A stretch of DNA of 19,509 nt from an uncultured bacterium (GCA_905215405.1 CAJMQE010000069.1:1-19509); one strand, 5' to 3'. Positions 1 to 8,841 are shown, counted from the first letter of the stretch. Notes: generated by a model not told the origin, from the letters alone. Program-made: numbers and translations.

Positions 1-42
1 AAAGATAGAAGAAGCCCAGTATTTATGGGAAATATAACTTGA

Positions 43-543
43 CTATATAGGGAGGAAGTCTATTATAAATATCTGGAATATTTTCAGGACTTTTATTCAG
101 AGTATTGGTGGGGACTTCCATCAAAATACTCAGTTATTGCGGACAGTACCTATACGCTCTCCATTAATCGTTTTCTAGTGAATCAGCTGGGGCTGATTCC
201 GTCTGTTCAGGTCATAACAGATAATGCGCCTGAAAAGTACAGAAAAATGATCAAAGAGCAATTTGCAGATTTAGGAACAGGAACACCAGAAAAAATCGAA
301 TTTGTGGAAGACGGTTATATCGCAGGCCAGCTGATTAAAAAGGCGGATTATGGTGGACAGACGCCAATTATATTTGGCTCCGCATGGGATCGGGATGTCG
401 TACATGAAATCGAGGGCTGCATTGTAGAAGTAGGATTCCCTGTATCATACGAGGTCGTGATCAACAGGACTTATGTGGGGTATCGCGGAGCGCTGGCACT
501 GATTGAAAAGATCTATACAGCCGCAATCAGCAGGAGCGCATAG
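43..543 (+). pseudogene. nitrogenase component 1-like protein, C-terminal part, probably broken
   Basis: The frame from 43 to the TAG at 541-543 reads as the C-terminal third of a nitrogenase component 1 (NifD/NifK-like) oxidoreductase. Recognisable pieces are YYKYLEYFQDFYSEYWWGLP, an IADS...LSINRFLVNQLGLIP block, VITDNAPEKYR, and the ending FPVSYEVVINRTYVGYRGAL. In this family the domain helps hold a metallocluster, but in non-diazotrophic Clostridia the substrate is often unknown. The same frame carries a TGA at 40-42, and no ATG/GTG with a ribosome binding site is visible between 43 and 178. The GTG at 178 would start in the middle of the fold. A second frame (positions 2-34) is also open at the edge, so a frameshift instead of a nonsense mutation is possible. 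The window edge prevents deciding between a truncated gene, a frameshift and a sequencing error. Family assignment is fairly sure; broken status is moderate. Confidence 0.6.
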
Positions 544-548
544 ATATA

Positions 549-582
549 AAAAAAGAGGGCAGACTGGATCTGCTCTTTTTTT
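549..582 (+). terminator. rho-independent terminator after the nitrogenase-like gene
   Basis: An A-run is followed by a stem GAGGGCAGA / TCTGCTC (one bulged G) with a 5-base loop CTGGA, then seven T. It lies 5 bp after the TAG stop and can also act in reverse because of the A-tract on the 5' side. Confidence 0.8.
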
Positions 583-742
583 GTAGAGATCGGTGCAGTA
601 GGAAATGAAAGTGTTGTCCGCAATTTGATAAAAAAGTAAATTTTTTGCTCTGTTTGATGTATCATGATAGATAGGAACAGGTAATATTAACTGGTGTAGT
701 ATTGCATTGCACTAAAATACAATTAATTTGGGGTGAAATGAT

Positions 743-1753
743 ATGAAAACAGAGTATGAACAGATAACACTTTATAATGGAACGGCACCTGGATCACAGA
801 ATCTGGATATGGAAGAGGTCTGGACAAAGGTGGAGGCGACAGAAGGTAAGAAAGAAAAACTGCTGGTGGAGCATGTAATAATCCCATCGATCTATCCATT
901 TCTAACGGAACAAGTGGGGAAGAAGACTGAAAAAATGCCGGCAATTCTGGTGGTCTCTGGCGGCGCATTTCGCAGGCTCGTTATAAATTCAGAAGGATTT
1001 GAAATAGCAGAATGGCTTCAGAAGCAAGGATTTCAGGCATTTGTACTAAAATGCAGATTACCGTCCGAGGCACATGAAAATCGTAGTGATGTTGCATTAA
1101 TGGATGCACAGCGGGCGATTCGTATGATTAGGAGCAGGGCAGATGAATGGAATATTGATGAAAACAGAATCGGCGTCATGGGATTTTCAGCGGGTGGGGG
1201 GATTGCATCCATGCTTGCGACCTGCTTTGACCGACAGGTATATGCACCCGCAGATGACATGGATATGATTTCTGCTAGACCGGATTTTTGTGTGTTATGT
1301 TATCCTGCAATCTGTGCAGAAGTGGAGATTACATCCATCTTATGCAAGGTCATGGGAGAACAGATGGCAAATGTACCCGTACACAGAATACAGAATGCAG
1401 AGGGCACGGTTTCATTTGAAGTAGGTGGAAAGATACTGAGTACACAGATGATGGAGCAATATAAAGTGCCGTCCTATCTGATTGATTTTTCGTCCAAATA
1501 CAGTACAGATCGATTAGTGACCGGCAACACGCCAAAAACATTTATTATGGAAACAGATCTGGATAAAACGACCAGGGCAGAACATAGTATACGATATTAT
1601 CTTGCATGCAGAAGAGCAAGGGTATCGGCGGAACTGCACATTTTCTCGACCGGTACACACGGATTCGGCCTGGGCAAGGATGATGAACTGAGCCAGACAG
1701 GACAGTGGAAAAGCTTGTTTTTAAAGTGGGCAAAGGTGCAGAGGATTATATAA
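743..1753 (+). CDS. alpha/beta hydrolase, acetyl-esterase/lipase-like
   Basis: A 336-residue probably cytoplasmic serine hydrolase (no signal peptide). The nucleophile elbow GFSAGG lies at 147-152 with Ser149. An oxyanion-hole-like SGGAFRRL follows a beta strand near residue 72, and a conserved His306 sits in the C-terminal THGFGLG. The acid of the triad is probably Asp272 or Asp274 in TDLDK. This order (SGG, GFSAGG, Asp, His) matches the esterase/lipase group related to BD-FAE and acetyl-xylan esterases. Residues about 190-260 form an extra cap-like insertion between the nucleophile and the acid. The start has GGGGTG 8 bases upstream. The gene stands alone after a terminator and ends 6 bp from the convergent AraC gene. 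The substrate is unknown; a small acyl or sugar ester is plausible. No convincing promoter was found in 583-742. Confidence 0.88.
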   Translation: MKTEYEQITLYNGTAPGSQNLDMEEVWTKVEATEGKKEKLLVEHVIIPSIYPFLTEQVGKKTEKMPAILVVSGGAFRRLVINSEGFEIAEWLQKQGFQAFVLKCRLPSEAHENRSDVALMDAQRAIRMIRSRADEWNIDENRIGVMGFSAGGGIASMLATCFDRQVYAPADDMDMISARPDFCVLCYPAICAEVEITSILCKVMGEQMANVPVHRIQNAEGTVSFEVGGKILSTQMMEQYKVPSYLIDFSSKYSTDRLVTGNTPKTFIMETDLDKTTRAEHSIRYYLACRRARVSAELHIFSTGTHGFGLGKDDELSQTGQWKSLFLKWAKVQRII

Positions 1754-1759
1754 AAATGT

Positions 1760-2680
1760 CTATAATTTTCTGATCTTTTTTCCTTCGAATGAACTGTAAT
1801 TTTTCGGATCTTTACGGAACTGGGAAGGGGAGAGCCCAAGAAATTTTGTGAATTGCCGGTTGAAATAAGAATCATATTTGAATCCGCATTGTCCAGCAAT
1901 CTCACTGATCTTTAAATTCGTATTGGATAGCAGCTCCTGTGCCATTCTCAACCGGTATTGGAGCAGATATTCAATACAGGTACAACTCAGCTGCTGTTTG
2001 AAGCGCTGATTCAATGTAGTACGGTTTACGTGCACAAGGTCGCAGAGTTGTTGCAGTGTGATCTCATTATGATAGTTGGCATGAATATAATCGGTGCAGA
2101 TCGTGACCGGATTCGTGTTTTCAGATAGCTGGAAGAAATGCAGCTTACACTGATCCACATAAATATCAAAGATACAGTTGAGACACTGACGCAGCATCCG
2201 GCGGATTCGACAGGTCCAGTAATCATCACTTTGTGCATAACATTCAGCACCGATCATCAGCATTAATTCGTTGATATGAAGGTATTGCTGGGGTGTCAAT
2301 CTGAATATGCCCTGAAAAGTTCCATGGTGCTTTGTGAACATATACAACATTTTTCGGTGGTAGACATATTGACTGTCGATTTCAACCGTATCTTCGAGAT
2401 TCTCGAATTTTAGGCATGCTTTGATATACCATGGATCAAAGTGAAATGCTTTTGCACTCAGATGTGTACTATCGACTACCTGAAGCTGGTCATATTTGGA
2501 GAGACAAAGGATGCCAGGTGCCTGAATTGTCTGAAAATGCTCATTAATATTTATGGTCACACTGCCACAGGAAACCATGATTATGCTGCATCGGTCTTCA
2601 TGTGGTAAGTCCTCCATTGTCGTGTAAAAGTCGAATTCTATCGGAATTTCACGTTCTTTATGTCTGTCGATCTGAGGCAT
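1760..2680 (-). CDS. AraC-family transcriptional regulator
   Basis: A 306-residue DNA-binding regulator. The N-terminal half (about 10-115) looks like a cupin-type sensing domain. The C-terminal about 100 residues hold the two helix-turn-helix motifs of AraC/XylS proteins: ITLQQLCDLVHVNRTTLNQRF (HTH1, about 207-227) and LKISEIAGQCGFKYDSYFNR (HTH2, about 256-275), followed by the family-typical tail LGLSPSQFRKDP. The ATG at 2680 is preferred over an upstream in-frame ATG at 2704 because AGGAGG (complement of 2688-2693) lies 7 bases upstream of it and inside the longer version. The gene is divergent from the ABC exporter operon (240 bp between starts) and converges with the hydrolase, so control of the exporter is the most likely role. 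The ligand is unknown. Confidence 0.9.
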   Translation of the reverse strand: MPQIDRHKEREIPIEFDFYTTMEDLPHEDRCSIIMVSCGSVTININEHFQTIQAPGILCLSKYDQLQVVDSTHLSAKAFHFDPWYIKACLKFENLEDTVEIDSQYVYHRKMLYMFTKHHGTFQGIFRLTPQQYLHINELMLMIGAECYAQSDDYWTCRIRRMLRQCLNCIFDIYVDQCKLHFFQLSENTNPVTICTDYIHANYHNEITLQQLCDLVHVNRTTLNQRFKQQLSCTCIEYLLQYRLRMAQELLSNTNLKISEIAGQCGFKYDSYFNRQFTKFLGLSPSQFRKDPKNYSSFEGKKIRKL

Positions 2681-2854
2681 GTTTTTTCCTCCTTTTTGAT
2701 ACAATATAAAATCTATGATTCTTCTATTATGTAAATTCGCATTCGGTCTGAATCTAAATTTATCTCATAAAAAGCAGATAGATTTTACATACAAACTTGA
2801 AGTATATGCAATTTAAAATTGTAAATAGTATAAATTATTACTGCATATATGCGA

Positions 2855-2883
2855 TTGTGGTACACTTTTATACCATTTATACT
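2855..2883 (+). promoter_or_regulatory. sigma-A-type promoter of the ABC exporter operon
   Basis: TTGTGG (2855-2860), 17-bp spacer, TATACT (2878-2883). A transcript would start near 2890, just before the AGGAG at 2904-2908. The palindrome GCATATATGC (2843-2852) lies directly upstream of the -35 and could be a regulator site. This placement argues against the upstream ATG at 2849 as the translation start of the first transporter gene. Confidence 0.55.
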
Positions 2884-2920
2884 TGTATATAGTATATATG
2901 GAGAGGAGAAAAAAGTCTAT

Positions 2921-4729
2921 ATGAAAAAACTATTCCTATATTGTCGAAAGTATTGGCTGAAAATGAGTATTGCAGCGATTTCGAGTGTTATTGCTTCAGT
3001 TTCAGCTGTATTTGTAATCGATATTTTACGTGAGATCGTTGATCTGATAGCAGAGGGAAACTTATTGCAGAGTCTTGCGATGCTGACTGTTAAAATGCTG
3101 GTCGTCATTCTTGCTGGTCTTATAGCCAACTATTGTGTCGTATACATGACAGGTATGGTGGGGGCAGGATTGCTGCAGGATCTGAGAAATGATTCTTTGA
3201 CACATTTACTAAATGCTTCACCGGAATACATTAGTCAATGTAACTATGGGGATCTCATGGAGAGAATGTCCGAGGATATTGAGGGGCTGGCAGGATTTAT
3301 GGCAGGGTATTTTAAAGATTGTCTTTATGTACCGATCATTACGATCGTATATTCGGTGTATTTGTTTTCTATGAATGCGCCGTTAGCATTTCTGTGCCTG
3401 GTTCCGCTCGTAATTCTGGTTCCTCTGAACGTGAAGCTTCTGAAACCGATAAAACTGCGTCAGTTTCAATATGTTAGGGAACTGGGGCTTACCAATAATC
3501 ATGTGGAAGAGGCATTCTCAGGTGCTATGGAAATCAAATCTTTTCATTTACAGAGCCGGATGCAGGAAAGATATCGCAAAGCACTGGAAAAAACATTTCT
3601 TACCTCAAATAAGACTGACCTGCTTCAGTACAATTTGCAGCCGATCACAAGAGCAATCGAGGAAGTACCATTGGCACTTGCAATCTGTGCAGGCGGGACC
3701 TTTGTATTCAATGGAACCATTACCATAGGCATTCTAATTGCTTATATCAGTGTAATTAAAAAGCTCATAGACCCGCTGGCAAATGCGTATCAGCTGGTCG
3801 TTCGTTTCCAGACCGCACTGGTATCGGTGTCAAGGGTCTTTGACCTGATGGAAATTCCACCGGAAGGAAAGATTAAGGTAAAGTCCAAGGAAATGAAGAC
3901 AGAGCCCAAGAAAACGAAGGCAGAGATCAAGGAGACGAAGGCAGAATCCAATGAAACCATATCTAAAAGCGAACATGGTCGTAATTTAGAGGTCCTGAGC
4001 TTTCAGCATGTATGCTTTGGATATGATAAAAAAGAGGTGCTGCATGATCTTTGTTTTCGTGTGCATGCAGGACAAAAGATAGCATTTGTAGGGGATAGTG
4101 GCAGTGGTAAAAGTACGATCTTAAAACTGATATCGAGACAGATCGTTGCAAAGCAAGGGCAGATCAAATCTTATGGCAGTGCATATGAAAATATAGCGCC
4201 AGAGGAGATCCGAAATAAAATTGCACTAATTTCGCAGGAAACAATGCTCTTTCCGATGTCGGTCGAACAAAATATCAGAATCGGGAATCTGTCAGCGACT
4301 AAAGAGCAGATCGAACATGCAATTCAGCTTGCTGGATGTCAGGAATTTGTTCAGAATCTGCCAGACGGAGTCAGAACAAAATTAACGGAAAAAGGAAGAA
4401 ATCTATCTGGAGGGCAGAGACAAAGAATTGCGATTGCAAGAGCAATTGTAAAAAATGCAGATATTATATTACTGGATGAACCGACATCTGCACTGGATAA
4501 GGAGACGGAAAGACACATTTGCCAGACAATTGACCGGATCAGTGACCATAAGACGGTCATAACAGTTGCACACAGGCTCTCAACAATCCAAAATTATGAT
4601 GTGATCTATGTAGTCAGGGACGGGAGAATCGTGGAACAGGGTACACATAAGGAACTCTATGAAAAGCATGGACATTACTATCGTATGTATCAGGAATACT
4701 GGAATCCAGAGAGGAGCGTGGCTCAATGA
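2921..4729 (+). CDS. ABC exporter half-transporter, first subunit (membrane + ATPase)
   Basis: A 602-residue type IV/B-family ABC exporter subunit with an N-terminal six-helix membrane domain (about 15-310) and a C-terminal ATPase. Seen motifs are Walker A GDSGSGKST at 391-399, signature LSGGQ at 495-499, Walker B ending in Asp519 with catalytic Glu520, and H-loop His551. The start at 2921 has AGGAG 12 bases upstream and lies downstream of the likely promoter; the in-frame ATG at 2849 does not. The linker between the domains (about 318-355) is unusually charged and contains four 7-residue repeats. The stop overlaps the next start (ATGA, 4726-4729), so the two subunits are translationally coupled and very probably form a heterodimer. 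The cargo cannot be told from sequence; drug, lipid or peptide export are all possible. Confidence 0.93.
   Translation: MKKLFLYCRKYWLKMSIAAISSVIASVSAVFVIDILREIVDLIAEGNLLQSLAMLTVKMLVVILAGLIANYCVVYMTGMVGAGLLQDLRNDSLTHLLNASPEYISQCNYGDLMERMSEDIEGLAGFMAGYFKDCLYVPIITIVYSVYLFSMNAPLAFLCLVPLVILVPLNVKLLKPIKLRQFQYVRELGLTNNHVEEAFSGAMEIKSFHLQSRMQERYRKALEKTFLTSNKTDLLQYNLQPITRAIEEVPLALAICAGGTFVFNGTITIGILIAYISVIKKLIDPLANAYQLVVRFQTALVSVSRVFDLMEIPPEGKIKVKSKEMKTEPKKTKAEIKETKAESNETISKSEHGRNLEVLSFQHVCFGYDKKEVLHDLCFRVHAGQKIAFVGDSGSGKSTILKLISRQIVAKQGQIKSYGSAYENIAPEEIRNKIALISQETMLFPMSVEQNIRIGNLSATKEQIEHAIQLAGCQEFVQNLPDGVRTKLTEKGRNLSGGQRQRIAIARAIVKNADIILLDEPTSALDKETERHICQTIDRISDHKTVITVAHRLSTIQNYDVIYVVRDGRIVEQGTHKELYEKHGHYYRMYQEYWNPERSVAQ
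3887..3970 (+). repeat. 21-bp in-frame tandem repeat coding a heptad-like linker
   Basis: Four adjacent 21-bp units (3887, 3908, 3929, 3950) encode KEMKTEP, KKTKAEI, KETKAES and a degenerate NETISKS. The unit is exactly seven codons, so expansion keeps the frame. It lies in the linker between the membrane and ATPase domains. Confidence 0.85.
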
Positions 4730-6486
4730 GAGAATTAAAAAGATTTTTTTCTTCTATGGGAAAGTATCAGTGGCGTTACTGGTTGATTTTGATAACGACG
4801 CTGATCATGGAATCATTTTTACAGATCCTATATTCGTTTGTGACAAAACAGACATTAAATGCAGTTGAATTTCAAGATCTGGTGCTGTTTCGAAATGCAG
4901 TGATTGTATGTGCATTGATCGTTGTGTGCAAATGTTTTTTTCCCTATCTGAGATATTTGCAGATCAGACTGGTCCGTAAAATAGTCTATGAATTAAAATT
5001 ACAGTTATTTGCTAAGCTGCTGCATATGAATATGACTTATTTTGGTAGGACACATAGCGCTGAAGCAATAAAAACGCTGAACTGGGACGCCAATTCACTG
5101 AAAGATTCATGGTTCTCACATGTATACTGGGTGCTCGGAAAAATCGTTCTGGTAGTATCCTCAGTGCTTACCATGTATCTGTATAGTCCAGTACTGACCG
5201 GAATTTCTCTGCTTATTAGTGCCATCACGGCAACGGTCTCTGTGCTGATCAATAAGTCCATCAAAAAATCTGCTGGCAGAGTACAATTACAGTCAGCAAA
5301 ACTGTCAGCGCTTTTGAGCGATATGATTACAGGATTTGTGACTTTGAAAATGAATCCGGGATCAGGAATTGTCATGGGACATTTTCAAGAAGAGAATAAA
5401 GAGGCTTTTTTGCAGGAAAAAGACAGAGTACATATGAGTGCGGTACTAGAAATGGTGACGTTTTTACTGGGGATACTTGGTAGTTTCGGAACGATTACGG
5501 CGGGCTTTCTCCTTGTGTCAGCTGGGAATATGGATTACGGAACAGTTATGGCTGTTGTGACGCTGCAAATGGGGGTCAGTTCGTCCATGCAGCGATTTGG
5601 AAGTTCACTGTCTGCATTTTCCACTTCACTTGTCCGTGCAGGTCATGTGTTCGACTTTATGGAATTACAGGAAGAAGAAAGGGAGGATGAACACCACATT
5701 GGACAGAACAAAGATGATTGTTGTTTTATGAACCATCGAGAAGACCAGGTAGACCAGAAAGACCAAGAAGAGCAGAAATATCAAGAAAAAATGCCTTTTG
5801 CAATTAGTATTACAGATCTTTCATTTTCCTATGAAGCGCAGGAACAAGTGAATCTGGAGTGTAAAAAGATGCAGATCGGACATAACGAAAAGATCCTGTT
5901 GGCAGGGGAATCTGGCTGTGGAAAGAGTACTCTTCTAAAATTACTGCAGGGATTCTATCCGATCGAGCAGGGGAAAATCTCACTGTATGGAAAAGACATT
6001 CATGAATATTCGTTAGAGCAGTTGAGAGAAATGATTACTTACGTACCACAGGAAAGTTATCTGTTCCAGGGAACAATTGCAGAAAATATCAGCTTTGGAT
6101 GGGATAAAGAGAATCAGAGGAAAAACACACTTTACAGTCATGGACAGAATGTAAAAGTCGATCTGGACAGGGCAGCGATTATACAGGCAGCAAAGCTTGC
6201 AAATGCAGATGAATTTATCAGAATTCTGCCAGACGGATATGATACAGAACTGAGTGCCGGTGGCATGAATCTTTCAGGTGGACAGCGCCAGCGCATTGCA
6301 ATTGCGAGAGCCCTTCTAAAAGAGGCTCCGATCGTGCTGCTGGATGAACCTTCCTCTGCACTGGATGCGCACAGTGAAAAGCTGATTCTGCAAGCGATGG
6401 ATGCCCTGATGAATCAGAAAACAGTCATTATGGTAACGCACAGAATCACAAATGCAGAGAAATTTGACAGAGTGATCAGGCTTTAA
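4726..6486 (+). CDS. ABC exporter half-transporter, second subunit (membrane + ATPase)
   Basis: A 586-residue partner of the preceding exporter subunit, with a six-helix membrane domain (about 15-310) followed by an ATPase. Seen motifs are Walker A GESGCGKST at 394-402, signature LSGGQ at 516-520, Walker B Asp540 with catalytic Glu541, and H-loop His572. The catalytic Glu is present in both subunits, so there is no sign of the degenerate ATP site often found in heterodimeric exporters. The protein ends only 14 residues after the H-loop His, shorter than its partner. The start overlaps the upstream stop by 4 bp, and the upstream GAGAGGAG about 10 bases before is a good ribosome binding site. 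The interdomain linker is again expanded, with five DQx/EQx-type triplets. No clear terminator follows before the convergent LysR gene. Confidence 0.93.
   Translation: MRELKRFFSSMGKYQWRYWLILITTLIMESFLQILYSFVTKQTLNAVEFQDLVLFRNAVIVCALIVVCKCFFPYLRYLQIRLVRKIVYELKLQLFAKLLHMNMTYFGRTHSAEAIKTLNWDANSLKDSWFSHVYWVLGKIVLVVSSVLTMYLYSPVLTGISLLISAITATVSVLINKSIKKSAGRVQLQSAKLSALLSDMITGFVTLKMNPGSGIVMGHFQEENKEAFLQEKDRVHMSAVLEMVTFLLGILGSFGTITAGFLLVSAGNMDYGTVMAVVTLQMGVSSSMQRFGSSLSAFSTSLVRAGHVFDFMELQEEEREDEHHIGQNKDDCCFMNHREDQVDQKDQEEQKYQEKMPFAISITDLSFSYEAQEQVNLECKKMQIGHNEKILLAGESGCGKSTLLKLLQGFYPIEQGKISLYGKDIHEYSLEQLREMITYVPQESYLFQGTIAENISFGWDKENQRKNTLYSHGQNVKVDLDRAAIIQAAKLANADEFIRILPDGYDTELSAGGMNLSGGQRQRIAIARALLKEAPIVLLDEPSSALDAHSEKLILQAMDALMNQKTVIMVTHRITNAEKFDRVIRL
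5743..5787 (+). repeat. 9-bp in-frame tandem repeat in the second transporter linker
   Basis: Five 9-bp units encode DQV, DQK, DQE, EQK and YQE. It lies in the same interdomain position as the 21-bp repeat of the partner gene, but with an unrelated unit. Confidence 0.75.
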
Positions 6487-6577
6487 GTCAGTAAGTCACA
6501 ATACTTTAAATTTGCATATCGATAAGCGTTCATCTGCCTTAGAAAAAAGAAACTGCAATCAGACCACTAATGCTGAG

Positions 6578-7507
6578 CTATTGGACGATGTCCCGCATAA
6601 AGGAAACCAGATCTTTGATGATCTCAAGATGTGGATTGGTCTCTTTATAAATTGCATAATAATTTCTTGAGGTGGGCATTTGCTTGATTTCACAATAATA
6701 TAGTTTTTTTGGATTGGTAACGTTTGTATGAGAAAAAATATGAGGACTCACATACATATAGCCCAATCCCTTTAATAACATGGATGCACCGGCAATAATA
6801 TTGGTTGTACTGATGATCTGGATCGGGTGAAGATCATACTGGTGCATCAGTGTTTTAAAATTCAAATAGAGCCCCTGGGAAGCACCAGGTTCTATAGCTG
6901 GTAGATTTTCAAGATATTCCGGTGAGATCATTAAGGGATTTTCAGTCGAATTTTGTGCCAGGTCAGATGGATCAATCGTATCCATTCGAATCAAATTTTC
7001 CGGAATTACAATCTGTAACTTTTCTTCACACAGTTTTTCAAAGTGATAGTCTATCGTATCAATCCCTAAATGTCCAAAGAACAGATCTACTTCATCTTTT
7101 CTCAGCCATTCCATCAAATGCAGTTCCTGTCCTTCTTTGATCGTAAAATTAACGTCTGAATAGATTTGACTTGCAGTAGAGATCAGTTCAGGAATTAGCA
7201 TTTCCGAGTGAATCTGTCCAATTCCAATGCGAAGCTCCTTTCTATTATGCTCGACTTGTCGGAGCCTGTTCGTCAGGTTGATTTCTGCTGCAAGTAATTT
7301 TTGCATCTCCTCAATGTATGCTTTTCCGTTTGGAGTCAGTAAAACCGGAACTTTTGTCCGGTCGAACAATCTGAAATTTAGTGTTTCTTCCAGTCTGTTT
7401 ATATAAGCAGTCAAAGTTGGCTGTGTAATATATAGCCGTTTCGCGGCTTTCGTTACGTTCTTTTCTTCAGCAAGGGTAACCAGATAATTCAGTTTATCGA
7501 TTGTCAT
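6578..7507 (-). CDS. LysR-family transcriptional regulator
   Basis: A 309-residue LysR-type regulator. The N-terminal winged HTH is clear: LNYLVTLAEEKNVTKAAKRL followed by the ITQPTLTAYINRLEETL recognition helix and LFDRTK (about 5-55). The rest is the two-lobed periplasmic-binding-protein-like effector domain (about 85-300). Three in-frame starts are possible (TTG 7528, ATG 7519, ATG 7507). The last is preferred because GGAG lies 6 bases upstream and homologues begin close to this point. It is divergent from the dehydratase-permease operon, the classic LysR arrangement, so it probably controls that operon in response to its substrate. A palindromic operator candidate lies between them. It converges with the ABC operon, 91 bp apart. 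Confidence 0.92.
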   Translation of the reverse strand: MTIDKLNYLVTLAEEKNVTKAAKRLYITQPTLTAYINRLEETLNFRLFDRTKVPVLLTPNGKAYIEEMQKLLAAEINLTNRLRQVEHNRKELRIGIGQIHSEMLIPELISTASQIYSDVNFTIKEGQELHLMEWLRKDEVDLFFGHLGIDTIDYHFEKLCEEKLQIVIPENLIRMDTIDPSDLAQNSTENPLMISPEYLENLPAIEPGASQGLYLNFKTLMHQYDLHPIQIISTTNIIAGASMLLKGLGYMYVSPHIFSHTNVTNPKKLYYCEIKQMPTSRNYYAIYKETNPHLEIIKDLVSFMRDIVQ

Positions 7508-7564
7508 ATGCGTCTCCATTTCTCTCAAAAGATCTAAAACTGACCAAGTGATTTATGTAATAAG

Positions 7565-7597
7565 CCATAGTATTTATACTATGGAATCATATATAAT
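7565..7597 (+). promoter_or_regulatory. palindromic operator with overlapping -10 in the LysR divergent spacer
   Basis: A perfect inverted repeat, CCATAGTA (7565-7572), TTTA, TACTATGG (7577-7584), is followed 7 bp later by TATAAT (7592-7597). With a normal 17-bp spacer the -35 would fall inside the palindrome (7569-7574, AGTATT), which is a poor -35. This suggests a promoter that depends on, or is blocked by, a bound regulator. LysR proteins bind AT-rich dyads of this sort, close to but not exactly the T-N11-A consensus. Confidence 0.6.
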
Positions 7598-7665
7598 AAT
7601 TGATTTTACTAAATAATACCACGATTGTAAAATGAAGACAACAATAAAAGAAATGGAGGTAACAA

Positions 7666-8841
7666 ATGAAGATCAAAGACGTGCAGGTTATTACAGCGAA
7701 CAGATGTGTTTTTGCAAAAGTAATAACAGACGAAGGTGTTTATGGAATAGGAGAAGCAGGTGCATGGGGCTTTTTGGAAGCATCCGCAACAGCTATTAAA
7801 ACATTTCGTGAATATTTGATTGGTAAGGACCCTCTGGATATTGAGCATCACTGGCAATTAATGCAGAGATTTGGACATTTCAGAGGAGCGGCGATCATGG
7901 CAGCTATTTCAGCAATTGACGTCGCACTTTATGATATTGCAGGTAAATATTATCAGGTGCCAGTCTATAAGCTTCTGGGAGGAAAATGCAGAGATAAGGT
8001 CAGAGTGTACTGTCATACTGCAGGCCAGACGGAAGAGCAGCTGGTTGAAAATGCAATCAAAGGAAAAGAAGAAGGATTTAGCGCATTGGGGCATCTGAAT
8101 CCTTATCTGGATGAACCGAGAAATATACCATTTCATGCCAATAATACAGAGCTTTTGTATAATGCAGAAAGAAGAGTTGGAATGGTTCGGGAAGCAGTGG
8201 GAGAGAGTATCGATCTGTGTCTGGAAATGCATCGTAGAATGGAGCCTGGACTTGCAGTACAGCTGAGTCATCGACTAGAAAAGTACAATCCAATGTTCAT
8301 GGAAGATCCAATACGTCCTGATAATTATGACGAGATGGCGAGAGTTGCCCAGAAGTCGAATATTCCAATCGCAACAGGTGAAAGAATTACAAGTTTCTTT
8401 GATTTTGCAATGTTGATCGAGCGAGGTGCATGCAGTTATGTGAGAGCAAGTATTGCGGTATGTGGGGGATTTACAGGAATGAAGAAAATTGCCGCTTTGG
8501 CAGAAGCCCACCACATGAGCCTGGTTCCACACAATCCACTCAGTCCAGTGACAACAAATGCAATTCTTCAGTTTGCAGCAGCCACTGAAAATATTGCAAT
8601 TACAGAATATCCAGATCCGTATAAAGCTTCCACTGCCGACAATCTGTTAAATACAGGGGTCAAGTTAAGACAGGTAGATATGGTAGATCATATTGCTGAA
8701 TTAAAAGATGGACATTTGTTGGTTCCACAGGAACCTGGTCTGGGAATCGATTTAATACCGGATGTAGAAACAAAATTTCCATTTCGCCCGCATGTGGTAG
8801 ACGCAAGATTAAATGTAGATGGATCCATTTGTGATCAGTAG
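7666..8841 (+). CDS. enolase-superfamily acid-sugar dehydratase (galactonate dehydratase-like)
   Basis: A 391-residue member of the mandelate racemase group of the enolase superfamily. The N-terminal capping domain is followed by a TIM barrel. Metal ligands are expected at Glu187 (in LCLEMHRRM), Glu213 (FMEDP) and Glu239 (ATGER). The general acid/base residues are His189 and His289 (VPHNPLSP). The EMH triad and the absence of a KxK motif on the second barrel strand are features of galactonate/mannonate-type dehydratases, which remove water from an aldonic acid to give a 2-keto-3-deoxy acid. Length fits the family. GGAGG lies 8 bases before the ATG. It is the first gene of an operon with a permease and a second enolase-type enzyme, under a divergent LysR. 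The exact sugar acid cannot be assigned. Confidence 0.85.
   Translation: MKIKDVQVITANRCVFAKVITDEGVYGIGEAGAWGFLEASATAIKTFREYLIGKDPLDIEHHWQLMQRFGHFRGAAIMAAISAIDVALYDIAGKYYQVPVYKLLGGKCRDKVRVYCHTAGQTEEQLVENAIKGKEEGFSALGHLNPYLDEPRNIPFHANNTELLYNAERRVGMVREAVGESIDLCLEMHRRMEPGLAVQLSHRLEKYNPMFMEDPIRPDNYDEMARVAQKSNIPIATGERITSFFDFAMLIERGACSYVRASIAVCGGFTGMKKIAALAEAHHMSLVPHNPLSPVTTNAILQFAAATENIAITEYPDPYKASTADNLLNTGVKLRQVDMVDHIAELKDGHLLVPQEPGLGIDLIPDVETKFPFRPHVVDARLNVDGSICDQ

Noticed and set aside
2849..2920. Upstream start of the first exporter subunit
   Set aside because: It lies before the likely promoter and lacks a ribosome binding site; ATG 2921 has both.
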